64,000 nucleotides of DNA from Diphasiastrum complanatum. Lineage: Eukaryota > Streptophyta > Lycopodiopsida > Lycopodiales > Lycopodiaceae. The notes beneath the pieces were generated by a model. The model did no database searches, was not told the DNA's origin, and saw only the letters and a program-made list of their open reading frames with translations. This document shows positions 1-10,058 of the stretch, one piece after another (position 1 is the first letter of the stretch; each line of letters starts with the position of its first letter). A program made the position numbers and the translations under genes. Location of the stretch: NCBI GenBank assembly GCA_029204225.1, contig CM055109.1, forward strand, positions 30,031,422 through 30,095,421, read 5' to 3'.

Positions 1-751
1 CAATCTTTCTTATATAAACCTATCTTTGGTCAGACAGTTGCATAAGTACATTACAGTCTATGCTGTGTATCCGTAAAAGTGTTCTAATGAACTGTCTTAA
101 ATCTAACTTATTCGTTCATTCGAATATTTGTTCGACACTCGAATACTTGTTCGATACCCGAATAACGTCTATCATCAGAAGTCTATCTCAGTCATCGATA
201 GAAAAGTATGTATACAACTGAATTGATAGTCCCTGTCTGAAGAATTGAGATAAGATATCCGTATTCTGAATATCTCCGAACATATGTTTCTAACATATTC
301 GAAGATTATACAAGAGATTTAACTCTGAGGAGAACACTAGTTGTTGAGGACTACTGTTTAACTTTTGTTAATCCAAGAATAAGATTAACTTATGATCACT
401 GATGAACGAATACATCGAAATCAATCCGAATTCTTGCCGACACCTTAATCAGATAGAGTGGAGTACATTCGTACTACTCTGATAACAATTCTCCTGTAGA
501 ACGCCAATTCTTCGATTCGAAAGAGAAGACTGATATTCCAATTTTAAACATTCATTTATCCATTAAGTAATACTGGTTACTTAACCCAAATGTCTGTTTG
601 ACAACCAGACTAATTCTCCATTTTATATCATACGAATAAGTCAGAACAATATCAACATTATACCATAAAGAAGCTATCCTCTTGGGGATTCGACACTAAA
701 TACTACAAAACTATACCAAATACAATTGGTTTACCACGACATAAAAAACCA
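1..751 (+). repeat. Partial 5' LTR of a Ty3/gypsy element
   Basis: This is the R-U5 part of a long terminal repeat; the upstream part lies before the window. A TATA-like motif sits at 11-17 and the stretch ends in CCA at about 751, six bases before a tRNA primer site and just ahead of a gag frame, as expected for a 5' LTR. It is AT-rich with recurring TTCGA/TCGAAT words, for example at 115-165, and has no credible coding frame. The right boundary is inferred from the primer site because the partner LTR is not in the window. Confidence 0.7.
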
Positions 752-756
752 AATTT

Positions 757-775
757 TGGCACCGTTGCCGGGGAT
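757..775 (+). other. Primer binding site (tRNA-Asp type)
   Basis: TGGCACCGTTGCCGGGGAT matches the complement of a plant tRNA-Asp 3' end with one mismatch. This is the first-strand priming site of the element. A tRNA-Asp primer is typical of Athila-like gypsy elements rather than chromoviruses. Confidence 0.75.
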
Positions 776-832
776 AGCCAAAAACAAACATGTTGATATA
801 AAACTGACAAAATTGTCGTCATTAATAAGTAT

Positions 833-3800
833 ATGTCAGACAGAGCTTCCCGACTCGAAAGATATCGAAAGATTCGAGAAGATTTTTTCAGAAATTTATC
901 TGGAAGTTCTGATAGAGCTGAAACTTATTCGGATTTGTTAAAACCAGTTGCCAAACTAAAACCGAATATGGAAGGCCCTGCACCCCGACTTTCTTCAATT
1001 TCGAAGATCAGATACGATTATTTCAAAGGAACAACCTCAGATGATGCGGACAGTTATGTTTCGCAGTTCGAATCAATTGCGAACGCGAATAATGAAGGTT
1101 CGGAGGCGGACAAACTGAGGATTTTTTCTGGTCTTCTCAGAAAACAAGCACGCATATGGTACAGCCAAGTCGAACCAGGACGAGTGGCTACCTGGTTGCT
1201 GCTGAAAGATGCGTTTCTACACCAATTTAGAGAAATTGGTTATTCATCCAGAGTACTCGGCAGACTCAACAACATAGAGAAGAAGAGTCGAGAATCTCTG
1301 AGAAGGTATACTCGTAAGGTCAAAATTCTTATTGGAAAACTAATTGGAGTATACCCCGTTGCGATGCAGATTGAATGGTTTCTGTCAGGTTTACCACCGA
1401 GTATAAATCGATACTGCAGACAAGGTGATACGACTACCTTAGCAGCAGTCATTGCAAGTGCTGAAAACTATGAGACTTCTAAGCTTGCTCAGAAGAGAAA
1501 ATCAACTAGACGAAGTCGAAAGTCTAAGCATGTTTCCAGTGGCAGTGAAGAGGATTCGAAGTCTGAATCCAGTTCCAGTTCCTCCAGTTCAGAATCCGAA
1601 TTACACGACTCATCCGACTCTGAGACTGATGAGAGAGAACGAAGTAGTAAACGAAAACCCAAACGAAAGGACGATAAAAATTCGGAGATGAAGCCAACAA
1701 CATCAAAGGTCGAAAAGATTTGGAGGAGAGATCTTGCAGATATTAACAAAAAATTCAACGATCTAAAAGTTCAAATTTCAGAGGTTGCTGACAAGAGACC
1801 GAAATCATCTTCTTCCAATTCAGGACTATGGTGTACGAGGTGCGGTACATCAGGACATTCGAAGGAAGATTGCAGAACAGTGAATATATCTTACGTTGAA
1901 GATCCAACACAGGAGGTGCTGTTTATTTTTCAGAATAATGATACAACAATAAATTTTGTTCAAGGCACGACTACACCGTTCCAGCAATCCACCCCCAAAT
2001 TCGGACCGAAAAGATATAATCCACCCGAATTTGTAACATCAACAACAAAGACTTCGAATTTTCCAAGACCAGTTTCGAGCAATTGTTACAATTGTGGAGA
2101 ACCAGGACATTTTTCACCAGACTGTCCGCAACCACGGAAGCCAATTGGGTATGTACCTCTCAGTTCGAATTGTAAAGAACCAGGCCACAAATATCCTGAT
2201 TGTCCCCAACCACAGAGGCCAAGACCTAAATATCAGTATGTAGCGACACCTGCTGCAATGGTAGACTCGAAAGGAAAAGTTTCGGCAGATGCGGTTATAC
2301 AAAAAATTGATCTTGTGGAAAACCAATCAACGAGGACAACTGACCAATCTTGGCCAAGTGATATGGAAACAATATTCAAAGTAAATACGAGGAGTTCTTC
2401 GAAAGATGACTCGAAAACCAACTCGAAAGGTTCCTCGAAGAAACGCAGAAAATCATCTAAGAAGAAGGGAACGAATAAATCCCTAACAAAAGAAGATATT
2501 AAAGATAATCCTGACTATGATCAAAATGCTAAAAATTTGTTTTCAAAAGATATATCTGCAGAAGCGAAAGAAATAATTGAAGAAGAACTACAAAGAGCAG
2601 CTACAGAAAGGAAAGTCACATTCGAAGAAGGGAACGAATCAATTCATAAAACCAAACTGTCGGAAGCCATGATTGACAAGCCGATATCGAAGACGAAAGA
2701 TTACGATATCGTAACTGATATTGGTTCTCTTCGTCCAAATATCACATTCGAACAATTGTTGGCAAACAATACTTATTATCGCAGGCAGTTAAAAGGACTT
2801 TCTACTCCAAAGAAGAAGAAAAGAAATCCCTTGCCAGAATTAGGAGTATTATCTATTGATTTGGGAGATCTTGGCGCACCGGAAATCGACATTACTATTG
2901 AGGGATGCTTAATCGAACATGTGCCGATTGATTCAGGTTCGAGCGTCAATATTATTACTGAAGAAACTGCTCACGCTCTAGGTTTGACAGATATTCGACC
3001 AACCAACCGAAATATCAAGTTGGCAGACTCAACACGACGAAAGCCTGTCGGAGAGCTGGAGAACGTTACTGTGTATATACAAGCCAAGCCTTTTACCATG
3101 AATTTTATTGTTATCAAACCAATGGGTTTGCCTTCTTACTCTGTGCTAATCGGAAGGCCGTGGCTGTATCAGTCAAATGCTAGTGTTCATTGGAAGTCTA
3201 GGGAATTAAGATTTCAAACTGGCGAGACCAATAATCGTGGAAAACCAGCAGAGGAGATCATTACTTGGAATAAAGATAGATACGAAGGCGAAACTCCTAT
3301 GACCGACACTAGCTATACTTCGGAAAATTCTTCTTATGCACTAAATATCTTCTCTAATGTTTCAGATGTCGAAGTTAAATTTTTCGAATGCTATGAGAAT
3401 GATAACGAATCAGATAATGCAGAAGAATTCATCGAAGTTTGCAACACAGAACTAGATGAACTAGTTATTACTGAAGACGAATCAACAGATTCGTACGAAT
3501 CGGAAGACTTGGACGAATCAGACGAAGAAATTGAAAATAAGAATCAGTCTGTCGACACGAACATATCTATGGAGACAGCAATGCGCGAAATTCATGGATA
3601 TTTAAAGTCTAGTATGACAGAAGATATGATTTTACCTGATTCAACAGAGCAAATTGAACTTGCACCGGGCAGATGTGTCCATGTTGCAAAGTCCTTGGGA
3701 GAAACTGAGTTATCTAAATACACTGAATTGCTTAAAGAGTATCAGGACGTCTTTGCATGGTCGCTTGATGACTTAAAAGGAATTCCTGCCGAATATGGTG

Positions 3801-3844
3801 AACATCGAATTGATGTAAAGGAGAACGCTATTCCTGTTCGTTAG
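833..3844 (+). CDS. Ty3/gypsy Gag-protease polyprotein (N-terminal part of gag-pol)
   Basis: A 1003-codon frame. Residues about 60-210 form a retrotransposon gag domain (RKQARIWYSQVEPG region). A Ser/Glu- and Lys/Arg-rich linker with a serine run follows at about 225-290. Two CCHC zinc knuckles lie near 335 and 417, and a third near 443 has lost its first cysteine. A retropepsin-like protease with a DSGSSVNII active site lies near 700. An acidic Asp/Glu/Ser tract at about 870-910 precedes the start of the RT domain (EYQDVFAWS). Gag packages the RNA and the protease would cleave the polyprotein. The frame stops at a TAG exactly where related elements continue into RT; the same frame resumes downstream, so this looks like a nonsense change in one long gag-pol. 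The first ATG of the long frame is used; it lies 58 bp after the primer site. Confidence 0.85.
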   Translation: MSDRASRLERYRKIREDFFRNLSGSSDRAETYSDLLKPVAKLKPNMEGPAPRLSSISKIRYDYFKGTTSDDADSYVSQFESIANANNEGSEADKLRIFSGLLRKQARIWYSQVEPGRVATWLLLKDAFLHQFREIGYSSRVLGRLNNIEKKSRESLRRYTRKVKILIGKLIGVYPVAMQIEWFLSGLPPSINRYCRQGDTTTLAAVIASAENYETSKLAQKRKSTRRSRKSKHVSSGSEEDSKSESSSSSSSSESELHDSSDSETDERERSSKRKPKRKDDKNSEMKPTTSKVEKIWRRDLADINKKFNDLKVQISEVADKRPKSSSSNSGLWCTRCGTSGHSKEDCRTVNISYVEDPTQEVLFIFQNNDTTINFVQGTTTPFQQSTPKFGPKRYNPPEFVTSTTKTSNFPRPVSSNCYNCGEPGHFSPDCPQPRKPIGYVPLSSNCKEPGHKYPDCPQPQRPRPKYQYVATPAAMVDSKGKVSADAVIQKIDLVENQSTRTTDQSWPSDMETIFKVNTRSSSKDDSKTNSKGSSKKRRKSSKKKGTNKSLTKEDIKDNPDYDQNAKNLFSKDISAEAKEIIEEELQRAATERKVTFEEGNESIHKTKLSEAMIDKPISKTKDYDIVTDIGSLRPNITFEQLLANNTYYRRQLKGLSTPKKKKRNPLPELGVLSIDLGDLGAPEIDITIEGCLIEHVPIDSGSSVNIITEETAHALGLTDIRPTNRNIKLADSTRRKPVGELENVTVYIQAKPFTMNFIVIKPMGLPSYSVLIGRPWLYQSNASVHWKSRELRFQTGETNNRGKPAEEIITWNKDRYEGETPMTDTSYTSENSSYALNIFSNVSDVEVKFFECYENDNESDNAEEFIEVCNTELDELVITEDESTDSYESEDLDESDEEIENKNQSVDTNISMETAMREIHGYLKSSMTEDMILPDSTEQIELAPGRCVHVAKSLGETELSKYTELLKEYQDVFAWSLDDLKGIPAEYGEHRIDVKENAIPVR

Positions 3845-4273
3845 AGATAGTATCGACTTAATCCATGGTACTCTTTAATGGTAAAAGATGAACTCAACAA
3901 ATATTTAAAAGCAGGAATTATTTATCCTGTCTTAAGTAGCGAATGGGTGTCACCTATTGTGGTAGTACCAAAGAAGAAGACTGGCAAGATTCGTATATGC
4001 CAGGACTTTCGAAAGCTCAATGCAGCTACACAGAAAGATCATCATCCGTTACCATTCACTGATTCTATTCTGGATCAGGTAGCTGGACAAGAACGATATA
4101 GTTTCTGTGATGGTTTTTCAGGCTATAATCAAGTTAGAATGCGGAAGGAGGATAAAGCGAAAACCACATTCACCACCGATTGGGGCACTTATGCCTACAA
4201 TAGAATGCCCTTTGGTCTCTGTAATGCGCCGGCGACTTTTCAACGAATTATGATGCTGATTTTTGCCGCGTTT
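3845..4273 (+). pseudogene. Ty3/gypsy reverse transcriptase, N-terminal fragment
   Basis: This continues the frame of the upstream gag-protease after TAG codons at 3842 and 3848. It encodes the fingers and start of the palm of a gypsy RT: VSPIVVVPKKKTGKIRICQD, FRKLNAAT, the LPF..ILDQVAG motif, FSGYNQVRM and MPFGLCNAPATFQR. The catalytic YxDD block, RNase H and integrase are all absent. Homology stops in the spacer of an inverted repeat and the DNA passes into a chromovirus LTR. The fragment cannot be functional. The motif set fits a non-chromoviral, Athila/Tat-like element, in keeping with the tRNA-Asp primer site; the lineage call is tentative. Confidence 0.85.
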
Positions 4274-4314
4274 TTACAGAGACCAAAGGGCATTCTATTG
4301 TAGGCATAAGTGCC
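4184..4314. repeat. 41-bp perfect inverted repeat inside the RT fragment
   Basis: The arm 4184-4224 is the exact reverse complement of 4274-4314, with a 49-bp spacer. The left arm is RT coding sequence (GTYAYNRMPFGLC), so the right arm is the same RT segment turned round. Pairing stops abruptly at both outer ends. Confidence 0.95.
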
Positions 4315-4705
4315 ATCTTTGAGAGCTTGAGAGGTGTAGCTATGGTGAATGAATTAGTAAGTTTCTTGCTCTCATAAGAAATTACTCCATCTGACTAAGT
4401 TAAGGTAGTCCATATAATTCCAAACTGTTAGAGATCTAGACACCACAGTAGGGCAAACACTAATTGATCCACCCAGTCTCGCCAACTCCCTCTATGGAGT
4501 AAGCCCCTCCTAGCCCAGTGTGAAGACTAGTAGAATGCATACTGCCAAGTGTCGGCCACGTGGCATTGACATGGCTGACTGCATGTCGGGACTCAACATG
4601 GGGCCCTATCCTGCTGAGAGGGTCCCTAGGTTGTGTTATGCCCGCCCTGTGGTATCTGACCTCCTATGTTCTCTAGGGTTCGGCACTGTTTACAAGCTCA
4701 TAACA
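4311..4705 (-). repeat. 3' LTR of a chromovirus (minus strand)
   Basis: Read on the minus strand it starts TGTTATGAGC directly after a purine-rich tract and ends in GGCA, giving a 395-bp LTR with TG...CA ends. The 3' boundary is an inference that overlaps four bases of the adjacent inverted repeat. Chromovirus-2 at 55.9 kb has an LTR that also starts TGTTATG after a purine tract, which supports the call. No partner LTR was found. Confidence 0.6.
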
Positions 4706-4718
4706 CTTCCTCCCCCTT
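4706..4718 (-). other. Polypurine tract of the chromovirus
   Basis: Minus strand AAGGGGGAGGAAG directly before the LTR start TGTTATG. This is the plus-strand priming site of an LTR retrotransposon and it fixes the orientation. Confidence 0.75.
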
Positions 4719-4799
4719 AAGAACTGTCTTGGTCCTCTAAGAAATTTTTTAGAAATAACTTGCCAAGAATGCTACCCCTTTCCCAAGTGGCATTCTCAA

Positions 4800-5235
4800 C
4801 AGGCTAATTTGTCCACTTGATTAGATATTCTTGGTATAGAGAATGATGGGTCTTTGTCTCTCTACTACTTAGGATCTCCTCTGGTTCATGTGGAAGTTGC
4901 TGATAATCCAATGGGAGAACTAGAACACTGTCCCCTACTAGATTTTTAAATTTGGTGAAGGCTTTTCGTAATTGACTTACATGAAAAACTAGAAAAACCT
5001 TACTGTTGCGTGAGAGTTCTAGTTCATAGGTGTCCTCACCTAGTCTCCTACTAATGGTAAAGGGACCACAATACCTAGGAGACAATTTAGCACACACTCC
5101 TGATTTGAGAGTTTTAGAATCAATTGGGACTTGTAAATAGACTTTCTTACCAACAGAGAATTGTAGATTTCGTCTGTGTGGATCTGCATAATCAAGGCAT
5201 ATAGGCGCAAGGCACATAGCAACAACCTGTAAATC
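4800..5235 (-). pseudogene. Chromovirus integrase C-terminus with chromodomain
   Basis: The minus strand encodes the C-terminal end of a Ty3/gypsy integrase: a FSVGKKVYLQV strand, KLSPRYCGPF, then VFHVSQLRKAF. After about 25 residues follows a chromodomain-like end, EPEEILSSRET...YQEYLIKWTN. In this lineage the chromodomain steers integration to marked chromatin. Only the last 137 residues are open. The sequence is cut at its N-terminal side where the truncated copia-1 LTR begins at about 5245, and the chromodomain stops early. The polypurine tract and LTR follow in the right order, so this is the 3' end of one element whose gag, RT and integrase core are missing. Confidence 0.85.
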
Positions 5236-5244
5236 CGGAGCAAC

Positions 5245-5869
5245 ATCCTCGTTTGTTTTAGACGACCTTCAGGATTTTCTCTCTTCACATGTTTTGCAAG
5301 AAGCCGAAGGTGCCACCAAAAAGACAATTGTCTTTAAAATAGCTTAACGCATGAAATGACCTTCGAAAATTTTCTCTCTCTTCGCATTTTTTGCAAAGAG
5401 CCGAAGGTGTGTAAAAACAGTTAAATTTTTGAGCTATGAAAGTGTCGCATTTCGGAAAATGCGATAAAGCCGAGGCTGTTGAAAACATAGTTCATTTCTG
5501 CAGACTGTCGCAACACTTAGAGTATTTTTGTAGACTGTCGCGAAAGTAATGTATTTCTATAGACTTGTTCTAAATGCTAATTTTGTGGAAGTTTTTGAAG
5601 ATGGCCAATTCTTTCATGATTTCAAATTATTGAACTTAACATCTGAACTTGAAATTATGACAGAATTGGTTACCCTTTGCTAGAGATAAGTCGGAAGCCT
5701 GTTTTAGACGTTCTTCAAATAATTTGGTTCTCTAAGTTTGTGATTCCTGTAGGTATCAGATGAGCAGACGTAGAACCAAAGTTGGTTTCACCTGACCCTA
5801 GATCAATGATCAATAAACATGCAGGAAGAATCATGAACAAGGAGACAATTGTGGGCTTAATTTCCAACA
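5245..5869 (-). repeat. copia-1 3' LTR, truncated
   Basis: Aligned by eye with 9410-10058 over its full length. On the minus strand it starts TGTTGGAAATTAAGC directly after a purine tract. About 760 bp of its far end are missing, replaced by the chromovirus fragment. Confidence 0.85.
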
Positions 5870-5880
5870 GTCCCCCTTAA
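5870..5880 (-). other. copia-1 polypurine tract
   Basis: Minus strand TTAAGGGGGAC abuts the LTR start TGTTGG. Confidence 0.75.
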
Positions 5881-5882
5881 GG

Positions 5883-6272
5883 TCACGGTTGGTGCCTTGT
5901 TATCTTCGTCAAGTTCATCATATTGAAGGACTTTTGGTGCTTGATCCTGGGAAGCGCTTTGATGAAGATGTCTGTGACCATTTCTGTTGTGGAGCAGTAT
6001 TGAAGGATCACTTGCCCTGAGAAAACTTTCTCCCAAATGAATTGATACTGGATTTCTATGTGCTTGGATTTGCCATGAAATCTGGGATTCAGTGACAGTG
6101 AAATACAGCTCAAGTTGTTACACAAAATGGTGGTAGTATTAAACTGAGTGTGATGTAGGTCGTAAAGTAATAACCTGATCCATATAGCTTCTTTTGAAGC
6201 TTGACATGCTGCGATATACTCTGCCTCTGTCAAAGAAAGCACAACTGACTTATGCTTCCTTGAGTTCCACAA
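5883..6272 (-). pseudogene. copia-1 RNase H fragment
   Basis: The minus strand encodes the end of a copia Pol: WNSRKHKSVVLSLTEAEYIA, then LLLYDLH, ILCNNLSCISLSLNPRFHGK, SKHIEIQYQFIWE and ADIF-like TDIFIKALP. These are the usual RNase H landmarks (TEAEY, DN/NN, SKHIE). The domain is open for 129 codons and ends just before the polypurine tract. RT, which should precede it, is missing: the integrase linker runs straight into this block within about 200 bp. Confidence 0.85.
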
Positions 6273-7720
6273 AATTGGTCCCCCTGCCAGATAGAAACAA
6301 AACCTGGAGGTAGATTTTCTGGTAGAGATTGTTCCTCCCCAATCTGAGTTGGAGTAGTCTCTCAGAAAGAGGACAATTATTGTCGGCTACTCGGCTTATG
6401 TAGCTGTAGCTGCAGGTTTTTAGAAGGAACATCAACGTTGGAAGAATCATGCTACGTAAAATAGGCTGAAATGACATAGCATCATTTATCAATGGTTGTT
6501 TGAAATCATAGTATGTGTGTTCTTGAGATATTACATCCCTAGAGACAAATACTACATTGGTGGATGGATCATAAACTTTATAAGCTTTATGTTCATCAGG
6601 ATAGCCCATGAAAATACATTTATAATAATTTTTCCTATGATCCAGCTTCTTCCTAAGCTATTTAGGAATGTGAACAAAACATATACGACCAAAGATTTTA
6701 GAATGGCTGACACTAGGCTTGTGCCCATGCCAAACTTCATGAGGAGTCTTGTTGTTGATGGCTTTGGCGCTGGATCTGTTCTACACGCAATCTTGTTCTG
6801 TTGAGGTGAATAGGAAGTGGTGAATTGTCTTCTAATACCATGTTCAGCCATGTAGTTGGACATCTCATTAGAGATGTATTCGCCGCCACCATTAGTTCGG
6901 AGTGCTTTCACTTTTCTAGACGTTTGTGTCTTAGCCATGGCCTTGAATCTCTTAAAACATTCAAAGGCTTCAAACTTGTGCTTAATGAGAATGACTATAG
7001 ACCATCTAGAATAATCATCTATGAAAGTGATAAAATAGATTGCATCTCCTAATGACGGAGTTGGCATTGGACCACAGAGATCGCTATGTACAAGATCTAA
7101 TACAAGCTTTGTTTTGATGGAATGTGATTTTGGAGACTTGCTTCTAGAGTGCTTCCCATAGATGTATGATTCACAAAAGAAAGATTTCCTATCTAATGAA
7201 GACGGGAAATTCAAACCATCAACTAAATCATTACAACGCATATAAGAAAGTGATCTTTTATTCATGTGTCCAAATCGATCATGCCACAGAACAACACTGT
7301 CATTTACATCTTCATTAGAGATACTAGCTAATGCAACTGAATTGGAGAGTACGTAAAGATTTCCGACTCCAGTGCATGTACTCAGAGTAGTATCTTCCTC
7401 GAGTATTGTACACTGCTCAGATGAGAAAGTAACAGTGTAGCCCTCATTAGTTATCTTAGAGACTGATAACAGATTCTTTGATAACTGAGGAATGTGAAGG
7501 AAATTAGGAACACAAATGGACAGATCGTTGTTGAAGCTGATCTTCACTGCTCCTTTGCCTTCCACACGTATGGTGCTTGAATCTCCGAGGTAGATAAATT
7601 GGTCTCTGTTGTGAGCTGTGTACTCCATAAACCATTCCTTGTGAGAGGTCATGTGTTTGGGTAGCGCCGATGTCCAGGTACCAGCTATAACAGTCTTTGC
7701 TACTGTTGTAAGCCATTAAC
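6273..7720 (-). pseudogene. copia-1 protease remnant and integrase
   Basis: The minus strand begins with a damaged protease (SWYLDIGATQT instead of the usual DSGAT). It continues with the region before integrase (LHIPQLSKNLLSVSKI, LWHDRFGHMNKRSLSYM) and the integrase core (LVHSDLCGPM, FITFIDDYSRWSIV, LRTNGGGEYIS, FTTSYSPQQNKIA). The second catalytic position reads TNGGGEY where relatives have SDNGGEY. After PQQNKIA the frame shifts and the third catalytic glutamate is not recognisable. Further on, GYPDEHKAYKVYDPSTNVVF and SRDVISQEH mark the integrase C-terminus, which then breaks into a short unrelated tail. Active-site changes and frameshifts make it inactive. Confidence 0.8.
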
Positions 7721-8589
7721 AAATGTGTATTTGGATCCTTGAATTTTGCCGTGTTGGAGGAGTCTGCTTGTTGTTGTTGTTGTTGTTTCTTTGCCTTGTT
7801 GTAGATGCGGTTTTGACATTCCTTGATGTCGTGATTAGCTCTTTTGCAATATCTGTAGAAAAGCTTCTTGCGTGATCCACTATGCTCACCTTGAGTGTGA
7901 GGCTTCTGCTGTTGCTACTGCACTTGATTCATGCCCTTGGAATAGTCTTTCTTCTGGGTGTATAGAGCCATGGATTTGTCTTTGATGGACAGGCTGCTAG
8001 TCTTTCTCTGTATTTTTTCTTGAAGAAGACAACCGATCACTTTTTGAAGAGTGAGGTCGGGTTGTGTGGAGATCATCACCACAAAGTGTTCATACGACTT
8101 TGAAAGAGAAAAAAACAAGGTCATAACGACATCATCATCTTGAACAGAACATCCTACAACTGATAACTGATCTAACATGGACTTGAAGCTGTTGATGTGA
8201 GAAGTGATGGCACTAGAATCAGACATGCTAAGAGTAAAGAACTTCCTTCTAAAATGTAATCTCGTGGTTACATCGTGAGTCTCATAGAGACTTGATAACA
8301 AGTCCAGTGCTTCATTACAGGTTTTGCACGTGGTAATGTGAGATATTTGGGAGTCGGCCAAATTGAGTGTGATACATGCTAGTGCCTTATGATCTTTGAT
8401 CCTCCAGGCCTTTGCTTGATCACCATCTTCTGGTTTCAGATCTTCATCTTCTACTACATCCCAAATATCTCTATCTATCAATATCATTCTAAGTTTTAAC
8501 TTCTAGATGTAGAAGTTAGAACCATTGAACTTGTCAATGACTCTACCTTCACTGAGTGATGAAGATGAAGAGCTACCTATATGAGACAT
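7721..8589 (-). pseudogene. copia-1 gag
   Basis: The minus strand reads MSHIGSSSSSS...IDKFNGSNFYI, meets a TAG, and continues KLKLRMILIDRDIWDVVEDE through a UBN2-type gag domain (ALDLLSSLYETH, LHFRRKFFTLSMSD, VVMTLFFSLSKSYEHFV). A degenerate zinc knuckle near 7830-7870 has the first cysteine changed to tyrosine (RYCKRANHDIKEC). A glutamine run encoded by CAA/CAG repeats sits near 7770. The TAG replaces the tryptophan found in relatives at this point. Gag would form the particle coat; this copy is interrupted. Confidence 0.75.
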
Positions 8590-8634
8590 GATAACAAGAT
8601 GAACAAACTTAATCTCTCGGTTTATTTGAGCTAC

Positions 8635-8646
8635 CCTCTGATACCA
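8635..8646 (-). other. copia-1 primer binding site (initiator tRNA-Met)
   Basis: Minus strand TGGTATCAGAGG matches the usual TGGTATCAGAGC primer site with one change, three bases after the 5' LTR end. Confidence 0.8.
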
Positions 8647-8649
8647 ATC

Positions 8650-10058
8650 TGATGGTGCAAGGGAGATAGAAGAACATGAACGGAGAAGAGAGCAGGAATA
8701 TTGTGGAACAACTCTCCCGTTCTAATCAGCTACTAAATGCAAAAACAGTCTAATAGATAGCTTATGATAAATGTAATCATAGCTTTAAGTGTTCTAATTG
8801 CCCAACAGGATCTTAAAAATTTATTCATACTCTGAAACAAGAGTACAGTCCATCGAAGAGATTAGAGATGGTTTGTGTGTGGTGATACTGAAATCAGATT
8901 CAATGTGAAGTATAGTTCTAAAATAAATTGAGGAATAGTATGATAACGGGAGTTCCTCAGGCATCAAAGACAGCCATCGTCTGATCAGAAACTGAGGAGT
9001 CATAGACATCCGTGTTCTGATCAGAGTGAGTAAACAAGCACGATCAAACAGCAATGGAAGTGCATTCAATCACAACAAGCATTCATCTACGTTGTACACA
9101 GATAAAAGCAAGCTGCTGTATTACACTGAAGCACAATATAAAATAGCAATTACAACCAAAATGACGGCGTAATTGGGATGCTCAAACAATGTGTCTCGTG
9201 GATGGAGCAACCACTAATCTATGTTTGGATGATCTATTTATAGACTTCATCTGTGCATTAATTACATTGAATGCTTGTCACCTAATTAGGAAAGCCATTG
9301 TATTTGGAAGTATATGGGTTTTGTGACAACTGTACACAGTATATATACGGTCAACAAATCAGGAACGTTGACATGGACGAGGACGTACGAGGACATCGCT
9401 GGAATGTTCCTCGTTTGTTTTAGACGACCTTTGGGATTTTTTCTCTCTTCGCATTTTTTGCAAGAAATCGAAGGTGCCACCAAAAAGACGGTTGTCTTTA
9501 AAACAACTTAATGCATGAAAATAAATGACCTTCAGGAATTTTCCCTCTCTCTTTTCATTTTTTGCAAAGAGCCGAAGGTGTGTAAAAACAGTTAAGCTTT
9601 TGAACTATGAAAGTGTCGCATTTTGAGAAATGCAAAAAAGCCGAAGCTGTTGAAAACATAGTTCATTTCTGCAGACTGTCGCGACACTTAGAGTATTTTT
9701 GCAGATTGTCGCGAAAGTAATGTATTTCTGCAGACTTGTTCTAAATGCTAATTTCGTGGAAGTTCTTGAAGATGGCCAAGTCTTTAATGACTTCAAATTA
9801 TTGAACTTAATATCTGAACTTGAAATTATGACAGGATTGGTTACCCTTTGTTGGAGATCAGCCGGAAGCCCGTTGTAGATGTTCTTCAAATAATTTGGCT
9901 ATCTAAGTTTGTGATTCTTGCAAGTATCAGATGAGCAGACATAGACCAAAGTTGGTTTCACTTGACCCTAGATCAATGATCAATAAACATGCAGGAAGAA
10001 TCATGAAATAGAAATTAGTCATTCACCAAGGAGGCAACTGTGGGCTTAATTTCCAATA
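8650..10058 (-). repeat. copia-1 5' LTR, full length
   Basis: A 1409-bp LTR. The left end TGATGG lies three bases from the primer site and the right end reads CCAATA, a mutated form of the CCAACA seen in the partner LTR. A TATA-like CTATAAATAG on the minus strand lies at 9234-9243. Confidence 0.8.

Larger units (their letters stand above)
5245..10058 (-). mobile_element. copia-1: old, decayed Ty1/copia element
   Basis: Order on the minus strand: 5' LTR (8650-10058), tRNA-Met primer site, gag, protease remnant, integrase, RNase H, polypurine tract, 3' LTR cut to its first 625 bp. The two LTRs share a long alignable stretch (9410-10058 with 5245-5869) with many substitutions and an insertion of about 20 bp near 10005-10027, so the copy is old. 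The RT domain is absent. No target duplication can be checked because the left LTR end is lost. Confidence 0.85.

Noticed and set aside
726-941. Short frame starting before the gypsy gag
   Set aside because: It begins in the LTR, crosses the primer site and overlaps gag in another frame without any motif.
6496-7052. Plus-strand frames opposite copia-1
   Set aside because: They are antisense shadows of the integrase frame; the same applies to plus-strand frames over copia-4, copia-7 and copia-11.
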